This document shows, one piece after another, positions 7,179-16,836 of a stretch of DNA of 64,000 bases. The DNA lies in assembly GCA_024639845.1 (NCBI GenBank), contig JAHEGG010000004.1, positions 109,197 through 173,196 on the forward strand, read 5' to 3'. The stretch comes from Microbacteriaceae bacterium. GTDB lineage: Bacteria; Actinomycetota; Actinomycetes; Actinomycetales; Microbacteriaceae. Below the pieces are notes generated by a model. The model had not been told where the DNA came from and did no database searches. It saw only the letters and a list, made by a program, of their open reading frames with translations. Position 1 is the stretch's first letter; every line of letters starts with the position of its first letter. A program made the translations under genes and the position numbers.

Positions 7179-10100
7179 CTCTTCAGCTTCATTCGCGACC
7201 GGTTTTAGCTGACTGAGCGAACCGATACCGAACAAACCCTTGATTTCAGACGCGAACGCCGTCGTATATCGAACCTTTTTAGCGAGCTCAAAAATGCGAC
7301 CGCCGCTCGCGGAGCTCATGTTGATGATCACGTTGCTATAACCGGGATGCATCGAGCAAATCTTGTCGAGTCGCTCGATGTTTTCATGCGTGGCCTGACG
7401 CTCTTGAATGTTTATCGAAACGGGTCGGTTATCGCCTTCTGCGTCACCTTCAATGATGCCGATGTCATAGATTCGGAGCGATCTTTCATCGTCGCGAATG
7501 GTCACCTGACCGCGAATCGAAATCACGGTGTCTGGTGACAACTTCGAGGAGTATTCGTCAAAAGTCTTTCCGGCCAGCATGAGCGTCAACTCGGACTCGA
7601 AGTCTTCGAAAGTGAGCATCAGATAGGGCTTGCCCGACTTGCGCCCAAGCTTCGTAACCGCCGAAGTCACCAAACCTGCAAGTGATATGACGTCGCCTTC
7701 TTTGAGCTGAGTTGACTCTTTGAATGCAGCGATCGACATCTCGGCGAAGCTGGCCAGTTGGCGTTCGCGTCCAGAGAGCGGATGATCGCTCACGTAAAGC
7801 CCGAGCATCTCCTTCTCCATTGCCAAACGTTCACGTTTGTCGAACTCGACCACCTCCGGAACGTCCACGCTGATCGGGTCTGCACCGAACATCCCGCCAA
7901 ACAAATCGACTTGACCACTGGCTTCGTTCTTTTTTAGCGAAGACTGGGTGTCGACAGCGTTTTCAAAAATCATGATGAGCGAGCGTCTGGTGTGACCCAG
8001 GGAATCAAACGCGCCGGCCTTGATAAGCGACTCGACCACTCGCTTGCTGCACACCTGGGCAGGAACCTTATTCAAGAAGTCTGCGAATGAGGTGAAGCGA
8101 CCCTTGTCTTTTCTGGCTTGAACGATTCCTTCGACGACGTTGGCACCGACGTTTTTGATTGCGGTGAGCCCGAAGCGGATGTCGTTGCCTACGGCGGTGA
8201 AGTTTCCGAAGGATTCGTTAACATCGGGCGAGAGAACCTTGATGCTCTGTTTGCGGCACTCGCTCAGGTAAACCCCGAGTTTGTCTTTCGAGTCGCCCAC
8301 CGAGGTCAACAGCGCCGCCATGTACTCGCTTGGGAAGTTTGCCTTTAGATAGCCTGTCCAATACGAAATTACGCCGTAGCAAGCGCTGTGTGCCTTGTTG
8401 AAGGCGTAACCGGCGAAGGGTAGGAGCGTTTCCCAAAGTCGCTTGACGGCTTCTGGCTCGAAGCCGTTTCCGAGCATGCCTGCAGAGAATGATTCGAAAA
8501 GCTTCTTTAGCTCAGCCTCGTCTTTCTTTCCCATCGCCTTTCGCAAAATATCTGCTTCGGCAAGCGAGTAGCCTGCGACTTTCTGCGCCGCAGCCATTAC
8601 CTGCTCCTGGTAAATAATCAGGCCGTAGGTTGGGTCAAGAATTTCGGCTAGCGGTTCTTGAAGGCTCGGATGAATCGGAACGTTCGGTTGGCGGCCGTTC
8701 TTTCGCAGCGCATAGTTGGTGTGCGAGTTTTCACCCATTGGCCCTGGACGATAGAGCGCAATCGCCGCCGAGATGTGCTCAAATTCGGTAGGTCGAAGCT
8801 GCCTCAGCAGAGTTCGCATGTTGTCACCGTCGAGCTGGAATACGCCGAGGGTGTCGCCGGCAGAGAGCAGTTGGTAGGTCTTCTCGTCGGCGTCAAGGTC
8901 GAGTTCCTCGAGAACCGGAGGGGTCTTGCCGTTGTTGCGAATGTTTTCGAGAGCATCGTCAATCACCGTCAGGTTTCGAAGCCCCAAGAAGTCCATCTTG
9001 AGTAGGCCCAGTTTCTCGAGCGGTGGTTGATCGAATTGCGTGACAATACCGTCTTCGCCTTCGCGAGTCATGATCGGAATGACGTCGAAAAGTGGCTGCG
9101 CCGAAATGATCACACCGGCGGCGTGCACGCCAGTCGAACGCTTGAGACCTTCGATGCCCTTGGCTACGGCAAACGCCTCAGCCGCTTCGCTGTCGGTTTC
9201 GACCAGTTTGCGGAACTCGGCGGCTTCGGCATAACGCTCGGCTTCGGGATTTTCGATGGCATCGAGTGTGATGTCTTTTCCGAGAACCATCGCGGGAAGC
9301 GCCTTGGTTAACCTCTCGCCCACCGCATACGGAAAGTCCAGGATGCGGGCGGCATCTTTGAGCCCAGCCTTCGCCTTAATCGAACCAAAGGTGATGATTT
9401 GCGCGACTCGGTCTTCGCCGTATTTCTGGTTCACATAGCGAATCACCTCGCCACGACGACGATCGTCGAAGTCAACATCGATATCCGGCATCGAGATACG
9501 CGAAGGGTTCAGGAAGCGCTCAAAGATGAGGCCGTGCTTGATCGGGTCGAGTTCTGTGATTCCCATCGCGTAGGCCACGATTGCTCCACCGGCCGAGCCT
9601 CGACCAGGCCCTACTCGGATGCCCTGCTCGCGTGCCCAGTTGATGAAGTCGGCCACCACCAAGAAATAGCCGGAGTAGCCCATCGCATGGATCACGCCGA
9701 TCTCGTATTCGGCTTGTTTGCGGTGGGCGTCTGGAATGCTGCCGCCAAAGCGCTTTTCGAGCCCCGCGTAGACCTCTTTTTCGAACCAGGTGTCTTCGGT
9801 TTCGCCGGCAGGCACATCGAATCTCGGCATCAGTTCGCGCTCTCGCTGGGCAAACTCAACCTCGCAGCGCTCGGCAATCAGGAGGGTGTTGTCACAAGCC
9901 TCGGGCAAGTCTTTGAAGAGCGAACGCATTTCGGCCGGCGACTTGAGATAGTAACTATTTCCGTCGAAGTGAAACCTCTTGGGGTCGTTTAGGGTGCTGC
10001 CAGATTGCACCGCGAGCAGCGCGTTGTGCGCATCCGCGTCTTCTGGGTGAATGTAGTGCAGATCGTTGGTCGCCAGAAGTAGCAAGCCGAGCTCTTTGGC

Positions 10101-10721
10101 CAACTTGATCATGTCGCGATAGGTGGCCTGTTCGATCGGAATATCGTGGTCCATGATCTCGACGAAGTAGTTGTCTTTTCCGAATATGTCTCGATAAGTA
10201 GCCGCGGCTTCGAGCGCCGCCTCATAACCAACACTGCGCATCAGGGTCTGAACTTCACCGGAAGCACAACCCGTGGTTGCAATTAGACCCTTCGCGTATT
10301 TGGCCAGTATTTCTCTGTCCATGCGCGGCTTGTAGTAGTACCCGTCGAGATAGGCCTGTGACGAAAGCCTGAAGAGGTTGTACATTCCCTCGGTGGTCTC
10401 TGCCAGTATCGTTGCGTGCGTGTATGCGCCGCCGCTTGCCACATCTTCTGCGCCTTCACCGAATCTAACCCGCGTGCGTTCGGTGCGCGAGGTTGCACCA
10501 GGCGCGAGATAGGCCTCGATGCCGATGATTGGCTTGATGCCGGCCTTCTTCGCGGCCGAATAGAAGTCGTAAGCGCCGAAAAGGCTGCCGTGGTCGGTCA
10601 TCGCAATTGCCGGCATGCCAAACTCGGCGGCGGCCTTCATCAGCGGTTGAACTCGGGCTGCACCATCGAGCATCGAATATTCGGTGTGAACGTGAAGGTG
10701 CACGAATGAGTCAGAACTCAC
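7092..10721 (-). CDS. dnaE: DNA polymerase III subunit alpha
   Basis: This is the replicative polymerase catalytic subunit, DnaE1 type, about 1209 residues. The N-terminal PHP domain starts with HLHVHTEYSMLDG (8-20). The polymerase active site is PDIDVDF (412-418), preceded by RVGPGRGSAGGAIVAYA. The central fingers region and a C-terminal OB-fold follow. I chose the GTG at 10721, preceded by GAGGTG, rather than a TTG at 10739, because the family begins a few residues before the PHP motif. It lies 83 nt after rluD in the same direction. The C-terminal end overlaps the flavin reductase-like gene antisense by 87 bp. Confidence 0.97.
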   Translation of the reverse strand: MSSDSFVHLHVHTEYSMLDGAARVQPLMKAAAEFGMPAIAMTDHGSLFGAYDFYSAAKKAGIKPIIGIEAYLAPGATSRTERTRVRFGEGAEDVASGGAYTHATILAETTEGMYNLFRLSSQAYLDGYYYKPRMDREILAKYAKGLIATTGCASGEVQTLMRSVGYEAALEAAATYRDIFGKDNYFVEIMDHDIPIEQATYRDMIKLAKELGLLLLATNDLHYIHPEDADAHNALLAVQSGSTLNDPKRFHFDGNSYYLKSPAEMRSLFKDLPEACDNTLLIAERCEVEFAQRERELMPRFDVPAGETEDTWFEKEVYAGLEKRFGGSIPDAHRKQAEYEIGVIHAMGYSGYFLVVADFINWAREQGIRVGPGRGSAGGAIVAYAMGITELDPIKHGLIFERFLNPSRISMPDIDVDFDDRRRGEVIRYVNQKYGEDRVAQIITFGSIKAKAGLKDAARILDFPYAVGERLTKALPAMVLGKDITLDAIENPEAERYAEAAEFRKLVETDSEAAEAFAVAKGIEGLKRSTGVHAAGVIISAQPLFDVIPIMTREGEDGIVTQFDQPPLEKLGLLKMDFLGLRNLTVIDDALENIRNNGKTPPVLEELDLDADEKTYQLLSAGDTLGVFQLDGDNMRTLLRQLRPTEFEHISAAIALYRPGPMGENSHTNYALRKNGRQPNVPIHPSLQEPLAEILDPTYGLIIYQEQVMAAAQKVAGYSLAEADILRKAMGKKDEAELKKLFESFSAGMLGNGFEPEAVKRLWETLLPFAGYAFNKAHSACYGVISYWTGYLKANFPSEYMAALLTSVGDSKDKLGVYLSECRKQSIKVLSPDVNESFGNFTAVGNDIRFGLTAIKNVGANVVEGIVQARKDKGRFTSFADFLNKVPAQVCSKRVVESLIKAGAFDSLGHTRRSLIMIFENAVDTQSSLKKNEASGQVDLFGGMFGADPISVDVPEVVEFDKRERLAMEKEMLGLYVSDHPLSGRERQLASFAEMSIAAFKESTQLKEGDVISLAGLVTSAVTKLGRKSGKPYLMLTFEDFESELTLMLAGKTFDEYSSKLSPDTVISIRGQVTIRDDERSLRIYDIGIIEGDAEGDNRPVSINIQERQATHENIERLDKICSMHPGYSNVIINMSSASGGRIFELAKKVRYTTAFASEIKGLFGIGSLSQLKPVANEAEESVDAAVAALEVNQGLLFGADETVDNVAD

Positions 10722-10804
10722 GGGGCACCTCGCTCGCAAATAAAAGGGTTAGGGCACTAAGAATAACTTGCCCAAAAGACACTCGGGTTCAGGCTTGCCG
10801 AAGG

Positions 10805-11734
10805 TCAGTGCTGATTGCGCAGAGCCTCGAGCACGCGAGCAAGTTCGGCCGGATACTCGCTGACAAACTTGACCTCCTGACCCGTGATCGGATGCTCAAA
10901 ACTGAGTTCCTTGGCGTGCAACCACTGGTGTTCCATGCCAAATCGTGCCGCAAGTTTGGGATCAGCCCCATACATGGTGTCGCCTAGCAAAGGGTGCCTA
11001 AACGCAGAAAAGTGCACTCGAATCTGATGGGTTCGGCCGGTCTCAAGCACAATTTCTAGTAGGGATGCCGAGGCGAATGCCTCGAGCGTCTCGTAATGTG
11101 TCACCGAGGGTTTTCCGTTGGGCCCAACCGTGAACTTAAACTCGGCCTTGTGGTGACGATCGATCGGCGCGTCGATGGTGCCCGAGGAAGGGTCGGGATG
11201 CCCCTGGACCACCGCGTGATAAACCTTGTGAACGGTGCGATCGCGGAACGCCTGCTTCAGTATCGAATATGCAAGCTCAGACTTGGCAACCATCATCAGG
11301 CCACTCGTGCCAACATCGAGTCGCTGAACGATTCCCTGCCGCTCGCTTGCCCCCGAGGTTGTTACCTTGATTCCGGCCTGCAACAGCGCTCCGACCACGG
11401 TTGGTCCGACCCAACCCACCGAGGGGTGAGCAGCTACACCCGCGGGCTTGTCGATGACCACCAGGTCTTCATCCTCGTAAATGACTTTCAGGTCTTCAAC
11501 CAACGCAGGCACCACTTCGAGTGGGTTTTTGGGTTCTGGGATGCTCACCTCGAGCATCGCTCCGCCCTCGAGCCGATCGCTCTTGGTCAGAAGCTTCGAG
11601 TTCATCGAGGCGTGCCCGGCATCGATTAGGTCAGCGCAGGATGAGCGACTCAACCCCAACAACTTGGCTAGGCCCGAGTCGGCACGCTGCCCGGCTAGCC
11701 CATCGGGAATCGGAAAGCTGCGAAGCTCAGGCAC
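10805..11734 (-). CDS. rluD: RluA/RluD-family 23S rRNA pseudouridine synthase
   Basis: It converts specific uridines of 23S rRNA to pseudouridine. It has an N-terminal S4 RNA-binding domain (about 10-65) and a catalytic domain with [21 protein letters not shown] (84-104) and [10 protein letters not shown] (137-146), where D140 is the catalytic aspartate. Many relatives have H before R-L-D; here it is Q137, a conservative oddity. The length of 309 is normal. The start overlaps the lspA stop by 8 bp, and the pair lspA-rluD is common in bacteria. The exact target base cannot be assigned from sequence alone. Confidence 0.9.
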   Translation of the reverse strand: MPELRSFPIPDGLAGQRADSGLAKLLGLSRSSCADLIDAGHASMNSKLLTKSDRLEGGAMLEVSIPEPKNPLEVVPALVEDLKVIYEDEDLVVIDKPAGVAAHPSVGWVGPTVVGALLQAGIKVTTSGASERQGIVQRLDVGTSGLMMVAKSELAYSILKQAFRDRTVHKVYHAVVQGHPDPSSGTIDAPIDRHHKAEFKFTVGPNGKPSVTHYETLEAFASASLLEIVLETGRTHQIRVHFSAFRHPLLGDTMYGADPKLAARFGMEHQWLHAKELSFEHPITGQEVKFVSEYPAELARVLEALRNQH

Positions 11735-12230
11735 TCTGAGCGCCCCCGATTTTGTGCCCGCGGATGATCAAGAGAGCCACAATGAACATCGTGGAGGTGA
11801 TAAAGATGTCGGCGACGTTAAAAATAGGAAAGTTGAATGGAATCTGAATGAAGTCGACAACCTGACCACTGCCAAAGCCAGGGGCGCGAGTGAGACGATC
11901 TATGAGGTTTCCCGAAATGCCTCCGACCAGCATCCCAGCCAGAACCAGCCAACCGATGGTTTGGATTCGCGGCGTGCGCCACAGCACCGCTAGCAATGCG
12001 ATCGAAGAAATGATCGTGAAAATCCAGGTGACCCCGAAGCCGATGCTAAAGGCCGCCGAGTCGTTATAGGTCAGGTACCAACCCAGTATGTCTCCCCAGA
12101 CCGGCATGGTGCGATTTGGGGTCAAGGCGGCGATTGCGGCTTCTTTGGTCAACTGATCGACCAGTGCAATAGTTGAGCCGATGGCAAGCACCAGCGCCAA
12201 CTTGGCCGAGTTTGGAATTACGCGCGCCAC
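11727..12230 (-). CDS. lspA: Lipoprotein signal peptidase (signal peptidase II)
   Basis: It cleaves signal peptides from prolipoproteins in the cytoplasmic membrane. The 167-residue protein has four hydrophobic segments. The two catalytic aspartates are visible: D111 in [11 protein letters not shown] and D141 in [16 protein letters not shown] (25-32) is the conserved first-helix motif. The start is GTG, 3 nt after the divIVA stop, so translation is probably coupled. Confidence 0.95.
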   Translation of the reverse strand: MARVIPNSAKLALVLAIGSTIALVDQLTKEAAIAALTPNRTMPVWGDILGWYLTYNDSAAFSIGFGVTWIFTIISSIALLAVLWRTPRIQTIGWLVLAGMLVGGISGNLIDRLTRAPGFGSGQVVDFIQIPFNFPIFNVADIFITSTMFIVALLIIRGHKIGGAQSA

Positions 12231-12233
12231 AAC

Positions 12234-12884
12234 CTAGATCTCGGTCAGGCCCAGAAAGCCGGTCGGGGCAGAATTTGGCGTTGGTGCGACCCTTGAGTTG
12301 TCAATCTCGGCGAGCTGGCTCTCGATGAAGGTTTTGATCTTGAGTCGGTACTCACGCTCGAAGGCATAAAGTTCAGAGATCGAGTGCTCGATGAGGGCTT
12401 TCTCTTGCTCGAGACGAATCTGGTCGGACTTTTGCTGAGCCTCGGCTTCACGCACGATGCGAGCCGCGGTAGCGTGACCTTCGGCGATTAGGGCTTCTTT
12501 CTTAGCCATGCCTTCACGAACGTGTTCGTCGTGAAGTTTTCTTGCCAACTGAAGCAGGTTGTTAGTGGTGTTTCCGTCGAGTGAGCTTGGATCGCTGACC
12601 GCCTCAGGGAACGCGCTTGTGGGGTCGATAACCGCAATCGGGCTAGCGGCCGGGGCCTGAACCACGAGTTGGCCCGCCATACCGGCTGGGGTTCTCTGAA
12701 GTTCAGCCAATCTGGCCTCGGAGGCTAGAAGGCGTTGACGAAGGTCGTCGTTCTCTTGAGAAATGCGACGCATCTCGATGACGATTTCATCGAGAAAGTC
12801 ATCGACTTCATCCTGGTCGTATCCTTCACGGAACTTTGTAGGTTGAAATCTTTTATTGACCACATCTTCTGGAGTCAATGGCAT
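12234..12884 (-). CDS. divIVA: DivIVA / Wag31 polar growth and septum-site protein
   Basis: DivIVA coiled-coil proteins bind curved membrane and, in actinobacteria, organise polar growth and septum placement. The 216-residue protein has the membrane-binding N-terminal module (MPLTPEDVVNKRF, then a D-E-V-D-D-F-L-D helix to about residue 55), a low-complexity Ala/Pro/Ser linker (about 75-105) and a long second coiled coil rich in charged residues (about 110-200). A GAGG sequence precedes the ATG. It ends the sepF-yggT-divIVA tail of the dcw cluster. Confidence 0.93.
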   Translation of the reverse strand: MPLTPEDVVNKRFQPTKFREGYDQDEVDDFLDEIVIEMRRISQENDDLRQRLLASEARLAELQRTPAGMAGQLVVQAPAASPIAVIDPTSAFPEAVSDPSSLDGNTTNNLLQLARKLHDEHVREGMAKKEALIAEGHATAARIVREAEAQQKSDQIRLEQEKALIEHSISELYAFEREYRLKIKTFIESQLAEIDNSRVAPTPNSAPTGFLGLTEI

Positions 12885-12942
12885 TTCAGGCCTCGTTTCT
12901 GTTGCGTTGACGCGACTAAAAGGTTATCGCACTGCAGCGCGA

Positions 12943-13230
12943 CTAGGCGATGCTCGCTACCAGACCCTGTGCAATAACTATCAAAATCATTGATGCGGTC
13001 CAACCGAGGTCTAGACCAATCATGCCAACCCGGATAGTCGGAATAACTCGACGAACGGTTTTAACTATTGGGTCGGTGACTGTCAGGGCAATTTCGGCGA
13101 TGACCAGAATAACTCTGCGAGGCTTCCAAGCGGGATTCGCCGAGCGAGCAATTTCTACAAAAAATCGCACCCACATTGCCCAAAACAGCAACTGTAGGGC
13201 GATGCCCAAAAGCAGCTTGACGGCAAGCAT
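12943..13230 (-). CDS. YggT family membrane protein
   Basis: A 95-residue protein with two hydrophobic segments (about 4-22 and 70-92) separated by a basic loop, the layout of the YggT family. The molecular role is not established; in Gram-positive bacteria it sits by habit between sepF and divIVA. The start overlaps the sepF stop as TAATG, indicating translational coupling. Confidence 0.88.
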   Translation of the reverse strand: MLAVKLLLGIALQLLFWAMWVRFFVEIARSANPAWKPRRVILVIAEIALTVTDPIVKTVRRVIPTIRVGMIGLDLGWTASMILIVIAQGLVASIA

Positions 13231-13655
13231 TACGGCTTGACTACGTCGTCGCTTTCACCAATGGCGTCGTCTTCATCATTCACATCGACGCTTTGAGGGG
13301 TGAGCAAGAAGACCTTTGGGGTGATGCGCTTCATGTGTCCCTGCAGACCGTGCTGCAGACCGAGCATGAAGTTGAGCAGGTTCTTGGCATCGGCCTCTGA
13401 AAGCTTCGCCATGTTGATGATCACAGGGATGCCTTCGCGGTAAACCGCGGCAATCTCTGGTGCGTCGTGGAAGCCATCTGGGTCGATGGTGTGGATTTCT
13501 GAAATATCAGAGCCGGAGCGACGACGAATCGGGGTCACTCTCGAGATACGCGAGACCGAGCTCGACGAAGTGGTTGCGGTGCTGGCAGGACCGGACGACG
13601 CTTCTTTTTCGCCGCCGAAGCCAAGGTAGTCAAATACCGATGCAATAACGCCCAT
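13230..13655 (-). CDS. sepF: Cell division protein SepF
   Basis: SepF anchors FtsZ filaments to the membrane and is the main FtsZ membrane tether in actinobacteria, which lack FtsA. The 141-residue protein has an N-terminal amphipathic helix (MGVIASVFDYLGF), a variable linker, and the C-terminal FtsZ-binding domain (about 55-135) with IHTIDPDGFHDAPEIAAVYR and a D-A-K-N-L-L-N-F helix. An AGGAGGG sequence lies at good spacing before the ATG. Confidence 0.95.
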   Translation of the reverse strand: MGVIASVFDYLGFGGEKEASSGPASTATTSSSSVSRISRVTPIRRRSGSDISEIHTIDPDGFHDAPEIAAVYREGIPVIINMAKLSEADAKNLLNFMLGLQHGLQGHMKRITPKVFLLTPQSVDVNDEDDAIGESDDVVKP

Positions 13656-13693
13656 GAAACCCTCCTAGGAATCCAATCAGGTTCAGGATATGG

Positions 13694-14377
13694 CTAATCT
13701 GCGCGTTTACCCGTTATTGCGGTGCCGATTCTTAAGTGTGTCGCACCGTGTTCCAGGGCCTCGAGATAGTCACCAGACATCCCTGCTGAGATCTTGTTTG
13801 CACTTGGATGCTCACGCACAAGCATCGCGCTCAATGCGGCAACTCGTTCAAACTCGGCGCGAGGATCGACTTCGAGACCCCCCACCGCCATGACTCCGAG
13901 CAGGTTTAGCCCTGGCGCGGAGGCCACTTGCTCGGCCATCGGCAGGAGCTGATTCGGGTTCACTCCCCCGCGATTCTCGTCTTCGGTTAGATTCACCTGA
14001 AGAAATACATCGATTGATTTATCATCGCCGGCTGTTGCCGCAACCAACGCGTCGAGCAAGGATTGCCGGTCGACGCTGTGAATCGTGCTGGCATACCGAA
14101 CGACACGCTTAGCCTTGTTGCTTTGCAACTGCCCAACGAAGTGCCAGTTGAGCTCGGAAGTGTCGGCAAGTTCGGCCAGATGCTCGGCTTTCGGCCCTGC
14201 CTCTTGATCTCGGTTCTCACCGAAATCGCGAACGCCGAGTTCGAAAAGCTGCAAAGCGAGTTCAACCGTGTGGTTCTTGGTCACCACGATTCTGGTGACT
14301 TGATCAACACGGCCTAGCTCACGAAGTTTCGACGAGATCGCTTCGTCTACCTCGCGAAGTCGCGCCGCGAGCTCCAT
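13694..14377 (-). CDS. YggS/PROSC family PLP homeostasis protein
   Basis: A monomeric TIM-barrel protein that carries pyridoxal phosphate on a lysine and keeps free PLP and amino-acid pools balanced; it has no known catalytic turnover. K34 in IVVTKNHTVE is the PLP lysine. ELGVRDFGENRDQEA (46-60), HFVGQLQSNKA and the C-terminal LRIGTAITGKR (phosphate-binding region) follow the family pattern. It starts 2 nt after the ftsZ stop; pgeF, which sits between these genes in many actinobacteria, is absent. Confidence 0.93.
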   Translation of the reverse strand: MELAARLREVDEAISSKLRELGRVDQVTRIVVTKNHTVELALQLFELGVRDFGENRDQEAGPKAEHLAELADTSELNWHFVGQLQSNKAKRVVRYASTIHSVDRQSLLDALVAATAGDDKSIDVFLQVNLTEDENRGGVNPNQLLPMAEQVASAPGLNLLGVMAVGGLEVDPRAEFERVAALSAMLVREHPSANKISAGMSGDYLEALEHGATHLRIGTAITGKRAD

Positions 14378-14379
14378 TT

Positions 14380-15630
14380 CTAGCGAAGGAAGTCTGGAAT
14401 GTCCAGGTCGTCTCCGAAGGTTCCGTCTTCGGACTGCGTCACCTCTTCGACCACTGGGATTGCAGTGGTGCTAGGTGATTCCTCATCAAAGAAGGAACGT
14501 GAGGCCGAAGGAGTGGTTTCTTCGGCGCTGTCGAACCATGATGCCGGCTTGGTTTCAGCTGGCGCTTCGCTGGCAACCTCGGTTGCCTCCGCCGCTGCGG
14601 CTGGCGTGAACGCTGCTGGGACGATCGACTCAACCTTTGGCGCGGTGTATGACGGGCGGGCTACCGGACGACGCACCTGGCTTGCCGAGTCGAACCCTGC
14701 CGCAATCACGGTGATGCGGATTTCATCACCAAGGCTGTCATCGATCGTGCATCCGAAGATCACGTTCGCCTGAGGGCTAACGGCCTCTTGCACAAGGCGA
14801 GCAGCTTCGTCGATTTCGTGAAGACCGATGTTTGACGCACCTTGGAACGAAAGCAAGACTCCGTGTGCTCCATCAATGCTGGTCTCGAGCATCGGGCTCG
14901 AAATGGCGGCTTCGGCTGCGCGAACGGCGCGATCTTCGCCCTTGGCACTTCCGATACCCATCAGGGCCGAACCGGCTCCTTGCATGACCGAACGGACGTC
15001 GGCAAAGTCGACGTTGATCAAGCCAGGTACTGCGATTAGGTCGGTGATGCCCTGAACACCAGAGCGGAGAACGTCGTCTGCAATCATGAACGCGTCAACA
15101 AAGGTTACGGCTCGGTTTTCTATCTCAAGCAGACGCTGGTTCGGCACCACGATAAGGGTGTCTACCTCTTGACGAAGTACTTCGATGCCAGCTTCGGCTT
15201 GGGCAGCGCGACGAGGACCTTCAAATCCGAATGGTCGGGTGACAACGCCAACGGTCAAGGCTCCCGACTGCTTGGCTACTCGCGCAACTACCGGGGCTGC
15301 ACCGGTTCCGGTGCCACCGCCTTCACCGGCGGTGACGAAAACCATGTCGGCTCCGCGAAGCACGGCCTCGATCTCGTCGGCGTGGTCTTCGGCGGCACGA
15401 CGGCCAACCTCTGGGTCGGCGCCCGCTCCGAGTCCTCGGGTGAGCTCGCGACCGATGTCTACCTTGACGTCGGCTGCACTCATGAGTAGTTGCTGAGCAT
15501 CCGTGTTGACTGCGATGAACTCTACGCCACGCAAACCGGAATCGATCATGCGGTTGATGGCGTTCACGCCACCGCCACCGACACCGACAACCTTGATGAC
15601 CGCCAGGTAGTTGTTGCTCAGTCCAGCCAC
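14380..15630 (-). CDS. ftsZ: Cell division GTPase FtsZ
   Basis: The tubulin-like GTPase that forms the Z ring. I start at the GTG at 15630, which has GGAGG (CCTCC on the plus strand, 15637-15641) 6 nt upstream and gives [19 protein letters not shown]; the frame further upstream to 15693 has no support. The protein is 416 residues. The tubulin signature GGGTGTG is at 104-110. The variable Ala/Glu/Pro linker is followed by the conserved C-terminal peptide [10 protein letters not shown] (407-416), the docking site for SepF and other partners. It is separated from ftsQ by about 250 bp, so it probably has its own promoters. Confidence 0.98.
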   Translation of the reverse strand: MAGLSNNYLAVIKVVGVGGGGVNAINRMIDSGLRGVEFIAVNTDAQQLLMSAADVKVDIGRELTRGLGAGADPEVGRRAAEDHADEIEAVLRGADMVFVTAGEGGGTGTGAAPVVARVAKQSGALTVGVVTRPFGFEGPRRAAQAEAGIEVLRQEVDTLIVVPNQRLLEIENRAVTFVDAFMIADDVLRSGVQGITDLIAVPGLINVDFADVRSVMQGAGSALMGIGSAKGEDRAVRAAEAAISSPMLETSIDGAHGVLLSFQGASNIGLHEIDEAARLVQEAVSPQANVIFGCTIDDSLGDEIRITVIAAGFDSASQVRRPVARPSYTAPKVESIVPAAFTPAAAAEATEVASEAPAETKPASWFDSAEETTPSASRSFFDEESPSTTAIPVVEEVTQSEDGTFGDDLDIPDFLR

Positions 15631-15665
15631 TTTGTTCCTCCAAAGTTCAAGCAATCCCGAAACCC

Positions 15666-15686
15666 TAAACCTCTTGGTGAGGCTTA
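15666..15686. promoter_or_regulatory. Inverted repeat in ftsZ leader, possible operator
   Basis: TAAACCTC and GAGGCTTA face each other across 5 nt, 8 bp with one mismatch (G-U if transcribed), 36 bp before the ftsZ GTG. It could be an operator for a dimeric regulator such as FtsR, encoded at 45991-46695, or a leader hairpin. The other 200 bp up to ftsQ show no other clear signal. Confidence 0.3.
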
Positions 15687-15879
15687 ATGTCACTTCACAT
15701 TTTTAGATTGCGCCAGAAAAGTAAGTGACGCGAAGGCAAATTTCAGGCAGGCGCGTAGGCGTGTCACGTGAATTTATTCAGCCGCAGGTTGAGGGTTCTA
15801 GAACGCGACTTCTTCGGGCCCCGGTTGTGCCTTTGCGTGTTTCGGTAGCAAGCCAAATCTGCAGCAATTTATGCCCAGG

Positions 15880-16833
15880 TCAGTAACGAACGACAGGTGC
15901 GCTGGGCGACGACACGTCGTAGGTAACCCGGTCTGACAGGGGTTGATTTTTGATCAACGCTGCCAAAACCCTGGATTTGAGCACGGCGTTTTTAGGTCCG
16001 CCCCAAATCACTTTCTGACCCGCATAGCCGCGCAGCTGGAAAGACACGTTGTCGGCCGAGGTGGCAGTCATATTAGAAATCTTGGGAAGCAGATTGGCGG
16101 GCAGGGCCAGCAAGACATCGATGGCCGCCTTGAAACTCGGACTCTTGCCTGGTGTCCCACTCACCTTGAGGGTCGGCAATTGGTCGGTGCGGGTGGCTTT
16201 TCCAACCTTCACGCCAGCTGGATCGAAGTATGAGTAGCCGAAACCGTCGACCCAGATTATTGCGATTGGTGTGCGTTCAGTCACTTTAATAATCAATGTG
16301 TGGGGCGGTGCGCTAATCGCCGAAAAAGACTCAATCAAGACATACTTCTTGAGCAACCCGGCTATCTCTTCTGAATTGATCTGCGGAAGAGGCTTGCCGA
16401 GCTGTGATTTCAGCGCAGCTTTTATCTGCTTCTCAGAAACTAACTTTTCGCCACGCACCGAAATGCGCTCGACCGCCATCATCGGCGAAAAAACCGCGGC
16501 CAAAACCAAGGCAATCAAGACCAGGAATGCACCTAGGGAACTGAGAATTACCGTCCGCTTTACCTTGCTTGCGCCACCGAACTTGGCAAGTTCAACCACG
16601 TTCGAAATAGAACGACGTTCGGCCCGAAGTCGTTTGACGGCAACCTTTTGACGTTTTGCCTGTCGCTTGAGAACTGCAGAATTCGTTTCGCTCGTTTTCG
16701 AAGATCTTGCAACCTTCGAAGCTTTGGGCGCTTTCGCTGGCTTCTCACGCTTGGGCTTTTTGCCAACCCGTGCGTCCAGTTTTGACGAGTCGAACTTCAC
16801 CGACTTACCGAGGCGAGATTGAGGCTTTCTCAA
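15880..16833 (-). CDS. ftsQ: Cell division protein FtsQ/DivIB
   Basis: A bitopic membrane protein of the divisome that joins FtsL/FtsB and the septal synthases. The 317-residue protein has a very basic 93-residue cytoplasmic region, one membrane helix (about 94-116), then the POTRA domain (about 119-187, starting VERISVRGEKLVSEKQI) and the beta domain to the end. The start is TTG at 16833, with GGAGA 8 nt upstream inside the end of murC. The long Lys/Ala-rich N-terminus is usual for actinobacterial FtsQ. Confidence 0.92.
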   Translation of the reverse strand: MRKPQSRLGKSVKFDSSKLDARVGKKPKREKPAKAPKASKVARSSKTSETNSAVLKRQAKRQKVAVKRLRAERRSISNVVELAKFGGASKVKRTVILSSLGAFLVLIALVLAAVFSPMMAVERISVRGEKLVSEKQIKAALKSQLGKPLPQINSEEIAGLLKKYVLIESFSAISAPPHTLIIKVTERTPIAIIWVDGFGYSYFDPAGVKVGKATRTDQLPTLKVSGTPGKSPSFKAAIDVLLALPANLLPKISNMTATSADNVSFQLRGYAGQKVIWGGPKNAVLKSRVLAALIKNQPLSDRVTYDVSSPSAPVVRY

Positions 16834-16836
16834 GAA

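Noticed and set aside
9399..9992. Open frame of 197 codons on the plus strand inside dnaE
   Set aside because: Same reason: antisense shadow of a strongly conserved gene with no ribosome-binding site or family match.
11310..11330. Possible catalytic defect in RluD (Q in place of H before R-L-D)
   Set aside because: The catalytic aspartate and the rest of the motif are intact, so the enzyme is probably active; treated as a minor variation.
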